NCBI RefSeq assembly: GCF_030065535.1 | Contig: NZ_JASJND010000007.1 | Coordinates: 310,001-374,000 of the forward strand | Length of the DNA: 64,000 bases | Origin: Microbacterium dauci | GTDB lineage: Bacteria; Actinomycetota; Actinomycetes; Actinomycetales; Microbacteriaceae | Reading direction: 5' to 3' | Shown: positions 17,974 through 24,626 of the stretch, piece by piece | Position numbering within the stretch: the stretch's first letter is position 1 | Layout of the letters: each line of letters begins with the position of its first letter | Position numbers and translations under genes: made by a program | The notes under the pieces: model-generated | What the model saw: the letters and a program-made list of their open reading frames with translations, nothing else | Told to the model about the DNA's origin: nothing | Database searches by the model: none

Positions 17974-18270
17974 ATGATGATCCGCGTGGCAGAACGGTGG
18001 CATCCAATGCTTGCCACGGTCGAGCGTCCTACTGGAACGTGGACGCTTACGACCCCGGATGGTCACGCTTACGGCCGGGTCGAGATACGCCGGCAGGGTG
18101 AGCTCGTCTTCTACCGTGCGTGGTTTCGCGACGCTGAGCTCGTGCGATCGCCAAGCCTCAGAGACGCGACGATGCTCGTCCACCGCGCCTACATCGCGAC
18201 GCTCAGCCCCGGTCCACCTCCAGGCGGCATCTACCCGGACTTGAACGGCGGTCTATCCTCGAGGCCATGA
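17974..18270 (+). CDS. Prophage hypothetical protein
   Basis: The 98-residue protein, MMIRVAERWHPMLATVERPT onward, has a beta-rich core (GTWTLTTPDGHAYGRVEIRR), an aromatic VFYRAWF segment and a helical ARDATMLVHRAY-like stretch, ending with a Pro/Gly-rich tail. No family is recognised. The start is uncertain: ATG at 17974 or 17977 is preferred over an in-frame upstream codon at 17896, which lies in the arm-repeat region. It is one of two rightward genes next to attL, facing against the leftward operon. Its stop overlaps the ATG of the next small gene (ATGA). The 17706-17973 stretch before it holds only the terminator, attL and the arm repeats. Confidence 0.55.
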   Translation: MMIRVAERWHPMLATVERPTGTWTLTTPDGHAYGRVEIRRQGELVFYRAWFRDAELVRSPSLRDATMLVHRAYIATLSPGPPPGGIYPDLNGGLSSRP

Positions 18271-18431
18271 CCGACCCGCTCGACGACACAGGCCAACCCG
18301 AGTGCCCAACCTGCGGCACCGTGATGCGTGAGATCGACGGGGGCTACGAATGCGGGTGGGACGGGACACGCATCGACATCCCCTGGGTTGAACGACCAAC
18401 CGGGGGAGACGACCTGCCGGGGTTTGGCTAA
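18267..18431 (+). CDS. Very small zinc-ribbon-like prophage protein
   Basis: The 54-residue reading frame starts with the ATG that overlaps the preceding stop codon, a sign of translational coupling. The protein contains CPTC at residues 13-16 and a single Cys in YECGW near residue 29, so it looks like half of a zinc ribbon with only three cysteines. The rest is acidic and Pro/Gly-rich (IDIPWVERPTGGDD). It ends with TAA at 18429-18431, overlapping by four bases the 3' end of the convergent gene at 18428-18706. The function is unknown. Confidence 0.5.
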   Translation: MTDPLDDTGQPECPTCGTVMREIDGGYECGWDGTRIDIPWVERPTGGDDLPGFG

Positions 18432-18706
18432 GGCCCGAGCGGGTCGTCCTTTTCCGGTGGCAGGTCCGCGGCTGCGAGCAGGCGTGCTGCTTCAAGTTGG
18501 TCGACGATGTACTTGTGCCACGCGGCGCGGCGCTCAGCAGGGATAGATGCTTCGACCATGCCGGCGAACTTCACCGCGACGTGCACTGGATGGACGTCGG
18601 AGGCTTTGAGGCGTTCGTCAGCAGCCGTGTGCGCCTCGTCGTCGTCGGATTGCAGAGCAACGAGGATGTCGAAGCAGTGGAAAGTGACCCGGTCCTGGTA
18701 GCTCAT
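18428..18706 (-). CDS. Prophage hypothetical protein, last gene of the leftward series
   Basis: The 92-residue protein, MSYQDRVTFHCFDILVALQS onward, is mostly helical and acidic, with AERRAAWHKYIVDQLEAARLL as a likely amphipathic helix. It has no membrane span and no lysis-protein motif. Its start overlaps the stop of the sigma-like gene by four bases (18703-18706), so the two are probably translated together. It is the most promoter-distal gene of the leftward series and lies where many actinophages keep lysis genes, but nothing in its sequence supports such a role. Confidence 0.6.
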   Translation of the reverse strand: MSYQDRVTFHCFDILVALQSDDDEAHTAADERLKASDVHPVHVAVKFAGMVEASIPAERRAAWHKYIVDQLEAARLLAAADLPPEKDDPLGP

Positions 18707-19716
18707 GCCACCAAGGTACGGCCTGCATCAGACGCTGCTGCTTTTGCTTCAGCACCATTCTTTGGGGCTTGGATACCGTGCCGGGTTCGCCACGTGGCGA
18801 TGGCGTACCTGGAACGCGATTCCGCCCATCCGGTGCGAGCCGCAACGTCCGCCACGCTCGACGGAGGAGGGTTGAGGCCGTCGAGGATGTTGGCATCGGC
18901 GTCATAGTCAAGCTTCACGGCGCGCAGTGACGGCTGCACTTTGATGCCGTTGCCAGAATCGAGCATGTCCAGAATGTAGGAGACGTCCACTCGGTAGGCG
19001 ATCTGCACCCACCCGAGCCATGAGGGCAAGTCGCATCCGTAGGTCTCCTGCACATACGCTTCGGCGGCGTCCTGCAGTGGCGTTTCGTAGTCCTCTCGGA
19101 TAGCCGGAACGCGCGGCACGTCGTTGGGTCCCTTGTCGAGCACGAGGCGCATTGCGTGGTGCAGCAGATAGGCCGTGTTGTTATGGATCCATGTCCGTGC
19201 GGGCTTGTCTGTCGCCCCGACCATCCCACCGATTTGCCTTGAGGACATGCCTTCGAAGAAGAAGAGCGCCAGCGGGATCTTGTTCACTCGCGGAAGAAGC
19301 GCGATGACGTCCGCCAACTGCCGGAGAAGGAGTCCATCGTGCTGCTGAGTGCGAAGTGAAGTGAAGACCGCGGCCGGATCGGCATTGGGAAACTCGGGGC
19401 GCGGCGAGATGCTTCGGAAGTCGGTGATTCGTGTTGCCCACTTCGCTTTCGCGTTGGTGATGCCGCTGTCGACCCGGTTCTTGACGCATGCCCACACCCA
19501 CGTCCATGCGCGGAAGTCGATACTCCCTTCGTCTAGTTGATTGATCACCTCAGTCAGGGCGAGCCATGCAATCGCGGCACGATCCTCGGGATGGAAGTAG
19601 ACGTTGTTTGAGAGATTCCACCGCGCGATCGCATAACCCCGGGCTGGGCCGAGCATCGCTTCGAAGGCGAGCTCACGGCTGTAGTCGAGCCCTTCCAAGT
19701 CGTCGAGCCAGGTCAT
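18703..19716 (-). CDS. Prophage sigma-70-like protein with extra C-terminal domain
   Basis: The 337-residue protein has a segment like sigma region 2 (EDRAAIAWLALTEVINQLDE then FRAWTWVWACVKNRV, residues 44-82) and one like region 4 (LLPRVNKIPLALFFFEGMSS then RQIGGMVGA...RTWIHNNTAYLLHHAM, residues 140-190). In the latter the helix-turn-helix spans about residues 155-182. About 140 residues follow that are not part of a usual ECF sigma, including a second HTH-like stretch SSVADVAARTGWAESRSRYA near residues 290-310. GAAAGG lies 8 nt before the ATG. The gene is visibly less GC-rich than its neighbours. It follows the tail genes in the leftward series. A role in late transcription or host redirection is inference; a DNA-binding regulator that only resembles sigma is the alternative. 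Confidence 0.65.
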   Translation of the reverse strand: MTWLDDLEGLDYSRELAFEAMLGPARGYAIARWNLSNNVYFHPEDRAAIAWLALTEVINQLDEGSIDFRAWTWVWACVKNRVDSGITNAKAKWATRITDFRSISPRPEFPNADPAAVFTSLRTQQHDGLLLRQLADVIALLPRVNKIPLALFFFEGMSSRQIGGMVGATDKPARTWIHNNTAYLLHHAMRLVLDKGPNDVPRVPAIREDYETPLQDAAEAYVQETYGCDLPSWLGWVQIAYRVDVSYILDMLDSGNGIKVQPSLRAVKLDYDADANILDGLNPPPSSVADVAARTGWAESRSRYAIATWRTRHGIQAPKNGAEAKAAASDAGRTLVA

Positions 19717-19728
19717 TTGAAGCGCCTT

Positions 19729-21192
19729 TCAAGCCCCGCTGGTGCGGACGATGGTGGGGAGATCGAGGGAGCCGGTGGCGGAGGCGGTTCCGATCGGCAG
19801 AGCGTTATCGAGGGTCGCGGTCACTGACCAGGACACCGTCTTCGTGCCGTCGCTCTCGTGGGTGATCGTGACGGTGTCGTTGAGTAGCGAGATCGTCTGG
19901 GGTGTTGACCGTCGGAAGTCGTAGGCGAAACCGGAACTGCCCTTCGTCTTCCCGCCGATGTTGAGCGACCAGGTGCTGTCGTTATCCGCGTTCCACTTGC
20001 CGTCGCCTGCGGTCTTCTCGAGCCAGACGCGGCGGCGAAGTAGTGACGTGTTCGTGAGCACGTTCTGCGAGACCGACTCGATGAGGAGGTGAAGCCGATA
20101 GCGGTTGTCGCCGCTGAAGGTGACGGTCTCTCGGAGGCGCACAGGTTCAGCGGGCTCTTCAGTGGGGTCTTCGGGTGTCTGGGAGGTGTCCATCGTGCGA
20201 GCCGTGACAGTCATCTCATCGTTGGCAAGGTTGAACTCGACGGTCTGGATCGCACCGAACTGTGTGGGGGCGTCGGGGAACGTGAAGGTGGCCGGCTGCT
20301 CGGCTCGTGTGTTCCAGTCCGCGACGATGGTTGCCGATACCTCGCGCCCGCGCTGCTGCGCCCGCCTGACGGCGTACTCGGATCGGCCCGGGCCAGGGTA
20401 GGGGGAGTTGAGGGTCACGAGACTGGCGCGGCTGTACGGCGTGCGGAGCGCAAACGCGTCGACTCGCTCCCGTTGCGCACCTCCGGAGTCGGTCCACCGG
20501 TAGCGGGTGATTCGGGCATCGAACCAGAGGTCTCCGTCCCGGTCGATGGTGTCTTGCGCTTCGATCAGGTTGACGCCGGTGGTGAGGTTGAGGACGTCAC
20601 CGTCACCGGTGTAGTTCGCGTCACGTAGGGTCCACACACGCGCCTCGTCGCACACGAGACGGAGCCCGAGAGCTTGCACGAGCGGGTGCAGGAACTCGAT
20701 CGCGGACTCGCCGGCCTTCCAGAGCAGCGCTTCCTCGTCGGCGTCCTCACCCACCGGGGCGCGATCGTCGGAGGGCGCGAGGACTGCGCCCGGGATCGCT
20801 CGGTCGAGCACGTACGAGACGACGGCGCGGATCGAAGTCATCCCGGCCATCGCTGTGACGTTCGCGAGCGGGCGGTAGTCACCAAGCAGCGCCTCATCGG
20901 ACGCGAGATCCACGGTGATGATGCCGGAGCCGTAAGCAGCAGGCCGCCGGCGCACTCCGAGGTTGAAGGTGCGCTCCTGCACCACGGGCCCGTCCTCGCC
21001 CTGGAAGATCGCTTTGACGTCGAGAATGACGCGGGGCGCGTCGCGCGGGTCGAGCAGCTCCAGGAACCGCATTGGCACCTGGATGTTCGCCTGTACATGG
21101 GGGGAGCGGCCAGCATCGAGGGAGATGCTGCCGTCGATGATCGGGAGATCCTCGCCCGCGATCTCGGCAGTGTAGGTGTGGGTTGAGTTCAT
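19729..21192 (-). CDS. Minor tail protein with DUF859-like C-terminus
   Basis: The 487-residue protein starts MNSTHTYTAEIAGEDLPIID at ATG 21192; the reading frame is open far upstream, but that part is a shadow of the tail and tape-measure genes. The N-terminal 330 residues resemble tail-associated baseplate hub proteins (repeated beta segments, LNLTTGVNLIEAQDTIDRDG). The last 130 residues (VTFSGDNRYRLHLLIESVSQ onward, ending SATGSLDLPTIVRTSGA) resemble the DUF859 phage structural domain, a beta-sandwich seen at the tips of siphovirus tails. It likely forms the tail tip or receptor-contact structure. The ATG overlaps the stop of the preceding tail gene by four bases. Confidence 0.75.
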   Translation of the reverse strand: MNSTHTYTAEIAGEDLPIIDGSISLDAGRSPHVQANIQVPMRFLELLDPRDAPRVILDVKAIFQGEDGPVVQERTFNLGVRRRPAAYGSGIITVDLASDEALLGDYRPLANVTAMAGMTSIRAVVSYVLDRAIPGAVLAPSDDRAPVGEDADEEALLWKAGESAIEFLHPLVQALGLRLVCDEARVWTLRDANYTGDGDVLNLTTGVNLIEAQDTIDRDGDLWFDARITRYRWTDSGGAQRERVDAFALRTPYSRASLVTLNSPYPGPGRSEYAVRRAQQRGREVSATIVADWNTRAEQPATFTFPDAPTQFGAIQTVEFNLANDEMTVTARTMDTSQTPEDPTEEPAEPVRLRETVTFSGDNRYRLHLLIESVSQNVLTNTSLLRRRVWLEKTAGDGKWNADNDSTWSLNIGGKTKGSSGFAYDFRRSTPQTISLLNDTVTITHESDGTKTVSWSVTATLDNALPIGTASATGSLDLPTIVRTSGA

Positions 21193-21692
21193 CGCCACAC
21201 GCCCCACAACCTTCGGGCGTTCGGCCCGTCGACCTCTTGGTAGTCGACCCGCAGTCGCCACGACTGCGTCGAGGTGAGCGTCCTGGTGACGTCGCCGCTC
21301 ACGACGTAGAACATCTCCGCGGAGCCGAGGAGGCTGCGTCGTTCGTCCTCGTTTCCGGCACGGGAGCCATCGGGCGTCCAGCGATCGCTGAGGCCGTGGG
21401 GAAGTTTCAGGTCGAGCGCCAGCACCTGCCCGTACCTGTGCAGCGTCTCCGCTCGCATTGCTTCTTGGGTCGAGTTGAAGTGCAGGGTGAGCGTTCCCGT
21501 TCGCAGAGTGGCGGGTCGGAAGGTGACGTCCGGGAACCGTGAGCCGAGGATCTGGTGGACGATGTTCTGCGATTGCACGGTGGACTCGTAGCCCTCGACC
21601 GCGGTGGGGTTCACCCAGGGGAGGTTCGAGTAGTGCGGCGGGTTGGGGTCGGAAAACATCCCGCCGAGCGAGGCTTCGCGAATCATGTGCAT
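21189..21692 (-). CDS. Minor (distal) tail protein
   Basis: The 167-residue protein begins MHMIREASLGGMFSDPNPPH. The pattern of RTGTLTLHFNSTQEAM, a conserved segment of phage distal tail/minor tail proteins, and the C-terminal RLRVDYQEVDGP stretch suit a Dit-like ring that joins the tail tube to the tip. It lies between the tape-measure gene and the tip protein, the expected place. It overlaps the next gene by four bases and follows the tape-measure stop by two. Confidence 0.7.
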   Translation of the reverse strand: MHMIREASLGGMFSDPNPPHYSNLPWVNPTAVEGYESTVQSQNIVHQILGSRFPDVTFRPATLRTGTLTLHFNSTQEAMRAETLHRYGQVLALDLKLPHGLSDRWTPDGSRAGNEDERRSLLGSAEMFYVVSGDVTRTLTSTQSWRLRVDYQEVDGPNARRLWGVWR

Positions 21693-21694
21693 TG

Positions 21695-22900
21695 CTACTC
21701 CCAGAGCCGTCCGTTTGCGCCGTGCACGCGGGCGCGGATGGTCCCGTTCTTCGCGGCGGGCGTGTAGTTCCGCCAGTCGCTGTCATCGACGACCGTGCGG
21801 ACGGTGACTGTCTTCTCGGCAAGCTCACGCTGCTCGAGGGCGTCGAGGTCTTCGTGCGCGGTCTTCGCGTCCGCGTCGATGACGATCTCCTTGCCGTCTG
21901 GGAGCTTGTAGATCGTGTTGCCGAGGTCGTCGGTCTTGTCCGTCGCGGTGCCCGCGCTGGTGGCGTAGTCGTACAGCGCGCGCGAGGCGTTCTCGGCCTG
22001 CTCCTTCCCGAGACGCATCGCTTCGCTCTGGAGCCCGAGCGCTTCGGTGCCGCGGGCGATCTCCTGGCCGAGCTCGCGCTGCTCTGCAGTCATCGTCGAT
22101 TTGTCGTAGGACATGCCCGAGCCGGTGGAGGTCTCACGGAGCACCTCGCCCCATTCGCGCTGCTTGTCATTCAGCGACGACGTCGCGACCTCGAGAGCGG
22201 TCGCATCGCCGGCCATTGCGCGCATCGCGGTGGCCACATCAGTGCCCCAGTCGGTGGCGTTCTGCTTGGCCTGCTTGTAGCGCTCCTCGTTGGTCGCGAT
22301 GTCCTGCACCTCGGCAACCACATGCGAGGCGGAGACGATTTTGCCGGCGCTCTCCTGGTACGCGCTCGCCCACTCTGCGGCGGATTCTGCGAGCGCCTGC
22401 TGCTTCTCGTCGGCCTCCTGCAGGCTGGCGGTCACCGCACCGAGGCCGACCGCGCCAGCAGCGAGTGCAGCGGCGCCTACGAGGCCAGCAGGTCCAGCAC
22501 CGGCGAGCGTCGCGGCGAGTCCACCGAGCGTGTCCTGCCCGACCTGGCCGAGGTCGGACATGTCGCCGCGGAACGAGGAGACCGCCTCGCCGAGGTTCTG
22601 GCCCATCTCCTGCGAGAGCTCGGATGCGCCACCCTTCACGCGGTCGAAGCCACGCTTGCCACCGTCGCCGAGGTCACGCATGCTGTCGTCAGCACGCTTG
22701 GACGCCTTCTGCACGTCGCGCAGCTCGTCCTCGAGCTTGTCGAGACTCCGAGCGCCATCCTGAGACGCTCGACCCGCGGCGGTCGCTAGGTCGGTGAATG
22801 CCTCCTCCGCGTCGCCGAGCGGCTTCACGACGCCGGAGCGGATGCCCTCGTCGAACTCTCGGGTGTTCGCCGCGATCCCGATCTCGTGAACGGACGCCAT
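21695..22900 (-). CDS. Tape-measure protein, short
   Basis: The 401-residue protein is mostly helical, with Ala-, Gln- and Asp-rich coiled segments (ARSLDKLEDELRDVQKASKR) and a hydrophobic Ala/Gly patch typical of tape measures (AGPAGLVGAAALAAGAVGLG, around residues 135-154). Position, immediately before the distal tail gene, supports the call. The length is very short for a siphovirus; at the usual 0.15 nm per residue it predicts a tail of roughly 60 nm. The start ATG at 22900 overlaps the TGA of the preceding gene. Upstream in-frame codons exist but would run into that gene. Confidence 0.8.
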   Translation of the reverse strand: MASVHEIGIAANTREFDEGIRSGVVKPLGDAEEAFTDLATAAGRASQDGARSLDKLEDELRDVQKASKRADDSMRDLGDGGKRGFDRVKGGASELSQEMGQNLGEAVSSFRGDMSDLGQVGQDTLGGLAATLAGAGPAGLVGAAALAAGAVGLGAVTASLQEADEKQQALAESAAEWASAYQESAGKIVSASHVVAEVQDIATNEERYKQAKQNATDWGTDVATAMRAMAGDATALEVATSSLNDKQREWGEVLRETSTGSGMSYDKSTMTAEQRELGQEIARGTEALGLQSEAMRLGKEQAENASRALYDYATSAGTATDKTDDLGNTIYKLPDGKEIVIDADAKTAHEDLDALEQRELAEKTVTVRTVVDDSDWRNYTPAAKNGTIRARVHGANGRLWE

Positions 22901-23403
22901 CACTTCCCCTTCAGTTCGAGGGCATCGAGCGCCGTGCGGACGGCGGTCTGCACCCACAGCGCTGCGAAGCGGGGGATGCTGTCGCGGGCTGCAGGGTGGA
23001 ACGTGTTGCCGCCACGGCGGGGGATGCCGAACGCGTTGCCGAGGCGCCGGGAGTAGCGGTTGCCCTTCCGGGATCGCTGCGTGATCTGCTTCGTGGGGTC
23101 AGCGCCGAACTCCGCAGCCTTCGCGATGGCCGACACGGGCGTGCCAGAGGCGAGCTTGCCGACCGACCCGGAGCGGAGGAACACGTTCCGAGCGGTCACG
23201 CCCACGCGTGCCGGGTTCACGAGCGCCCGCTGCTGCAGGCGTGTTCCGGCGCGATCCCGAGTCTCCCCGAACCAGATCGGTTCGGCCGCGGCTTTGGTCT
23301 GCACGCCGATCTGCTTGCGAACTTCGGCGGGCAGACCCCTCGCCGCGATGAGCATGTCCCGCAGAGGTGAGTCGACCAGCAGGCTGATGCGTCCACTGGC
23401 CAT
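22900..23403 (-). CDS. Phage tail-assembly/HK97 gp10-like protein
   Basis: The 167-residue basic protein starts MASGRISLLVDSPLRDMLIA at ATG 23403. The segments RGLPAEVRKQIGVQTKAAAE and the Arg-rich GNRYSRRLGNAFGIPRRGG, with a closing helix AVRTALDALELKGK, resemble gp10-type minor proteins of the head-tail/tail region. It lies between the major tail protein and the tape measure, where tail-assembly chaperones usually sit. I saw no slippery-sequence frameshift that would make the usual G/GT pair. Assignment is by position and general character. Confidence 0.5.
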   Translation of the reverse strand: MASGRISLLVDSPLRDMLIAARGLPAEVRKQIGVQTKAAAEPIWFGETRDRAGTRLQQRALVNPARVGVTARNVFLRSGSVGKLASGTPVSAIAKAAEFGADPTKQITQRSRKGNRYSRRLGNAFGIPRRGGNTFHPAARDSIPRFAALWVQTAVRTALDALELKGK

Positions 23404-23408
23404 CCCGG

Positions 23409-23816
23409 TCAGCCCCCGACAGGTGCGGTGAACGTCGGCTGCCCGATCACACCGAGGTTGAGGGTGGCGGAGTGACGGCCAGTGTCGCCGCCCACCTGCG
23501 CTGCCTTGAACCGCACCGTCGCGGCGATCGCGTCGCCGCCGTCCTGGGGCGTGTAGACGATGTCCTTCGTCTGCCCGTGCCATTCGATTGCGCGCTTCGA
23601 GAGGGAGCCGGCCGTCTTCCAATCCTGGTGGAAGGCGATCTGCAGTTCCCAGGCGTTGTCGCCCACGAAGGACTGGATGTCGCCGGAGATGTCGATGACG
23701 GACTCGGAAGGGGCGGTCGGGATGAGCGCGCAGCTGGTGACGCCGTAGTGCTCGTCGTCATCGACGGTGAGGGTTCCCGTCGTCCCGAAGTAGGCGGCGT
23801 TTCGGATGGTGGCCAT
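23409..23816 (-). CDS. Major tail protein (tail tube)
   Basis: The 135-residue protein, MATIRNAAYFGTTGTLTVDD onward, has alternating beta segments (ESVIDISGDIQSFVGDNAWE, AIAATVRFKAAQVGGDTGRH, SATLNLGVIGQPTFTAPVGG), the pattern of small tube proteins of siphoviruses. The closing TFTAPVGG is typical of actinophage tube proteins. It sits just after the tail-terminator-like gene (2-nt gap) and before the gp10-like gene. The tube monomer would assemble around the tape-measure protein. Confidence 0.75.
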   Translation of the reverse strand: MATIRNAAYFGTTGTLTVDDDEHYGVTSCALIPTAPSESVIDISGDIQSFVGDNAWELQIAFHQDWKTAGSLSKRAIEWHGQTKDIVYTPQDGGDAIAATVRFKAAQVGGDTGRHSATLNLGVIGQPTFTAPVGG

Positions 23817-23818
23817 GA

Positions 23819-24217
23819 TTACTCCTCGGTGGGGGTCTGGATGGGGATGTGCGACAGGAGGGTGAGCGTGACCCGCCAGGCGATTGCGCCGTTGGCGAGG
23901 CGCTCCTTGCGGGCGGTGTCCCAGAAGATGTCGTCGGAGCGCTGAAGCGCGTGTACGAGGTTGAGGATCTGTGCGTCTGCACCGTCCTCGTCGCCGCTGC
24001 CCGCGGAGGCGAGGACCGCGTCCATCTGCGGTGCGACTGTCTGCCGGTCGAGCGCGGCGCCCTGGACCGACGATGAGATCTCGGTGAACTCGAAGTAGAG
24101 AACCGGCACGACTGTGTCGACCGCCGGAGTGAGCGCATCCTCGATACGGATGCCTGGCAGGAGCGGCTTGAGCCGCGCCTTCACGTCCGCGCGGAGGCCA
24201 GCGAGGTCAGAAAACAT
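23819..24217 (-). CDS. Tail terminator / neck protein
   Basis: The 132-residue protein, MFSDLAGLRADVKARLKPLL onward, has the N-terminal helix and beta-rich body (TVVPVLYFEFTEISSSVQGA, AIAWRVTLTLLSHIPIQTPT) typical of tail-terminator or minor neck proteins, which cap the tail tube and join it to the head. The gene order (adaptor, this gene, tube protein) agrees. It overlaps the preceding adaptor gene by 11 bases. Confidence 0.6.
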   Translation of the reverse strand: MFSDLAGLRADVKARLKPLLPGIRIEDALTPAVDTVVPVLYFEFTEISSSVQGAALDRQTVAPQMDAVLASAGSGDEDGADAQILNLVHALQRSDDIFWDTARKERLANGAIAWRVTLTLLSHIPIQTPTEE

Positions 24218-24623
24218 CTGGCACCCCCGAGGTGGGGCGGATGATGCGCTGGATGTCCTTGGTCAGCGGGCGCGGTGAGTACGCGAACCCGTCGGGTCCG
24301 TCCTCGCCCTTGCCCGCGAGCCACAGGTTCTTCGCCTGCTGCAGTTGCGCGAACGCGTAGCGGTCTGGGATGGCGGTGGGAGCAGCCTCGAGGTCGAGGA
24401 GGGTGAGGACCGCAGCGATCCGCCCCTCCTCGACACCGAGGTTCTCGAGCAGGTCAGCGACCTGGACCGCCGGTTCATCATCCGCCGCGAAGTCGAGCAC
24501 CTGCTCGCGCGCCACCGACAGCAGCAGTTCGCAGAGCTCGACGTTCTCGATGGGTAGCTCGGGGAGGGCGGCGTGTGCGCGCGCCTCCCCGTCTGCCTCT
24601 AGGAGTGTGAACCAGCGGGCCAT
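24207..24623 (-). CDS. Head-tail adaptor protein
   Basis: The 138-residue acidic helical protein, MARWFTLLEADGEARAHAAL onward, has the make-up of gp6/gp15-like head-tail connectors: a helical N-terminal half (LCELLLSVAREQVLDFA) and a loop-rich C-terminus with LQQAKNLWLAGKGEDGPDGF. It follows the capsid gene by 3 nt, the usual position of the adaptor that binds the portal ring. Family membership is inferred from position and composition. Confidence 0.6.
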   Translation of the reverse strand: MARWFTLLEADGEARAHAALPELPIENVELCELLLSVAREQVLDFAADDEPAVQVADLLENLGVEEGRIAAVLTLLDLEAAPTAIPDRYAFAQLQQAKNLWLAGKGEDGPDGFAYSPRPLTKDIQRIIRPTSGVPDVF

Positions 24624-24626
24624 GAA

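Noticed and set aside
21193-21828. N-terminal extension of the minor tail protein to 21828
   Set aside because: The extension is a shadow of the distal tail and tape-measure genes; ATG 21192 overlaps the upstream stop by four bases, as is usual in this operon.
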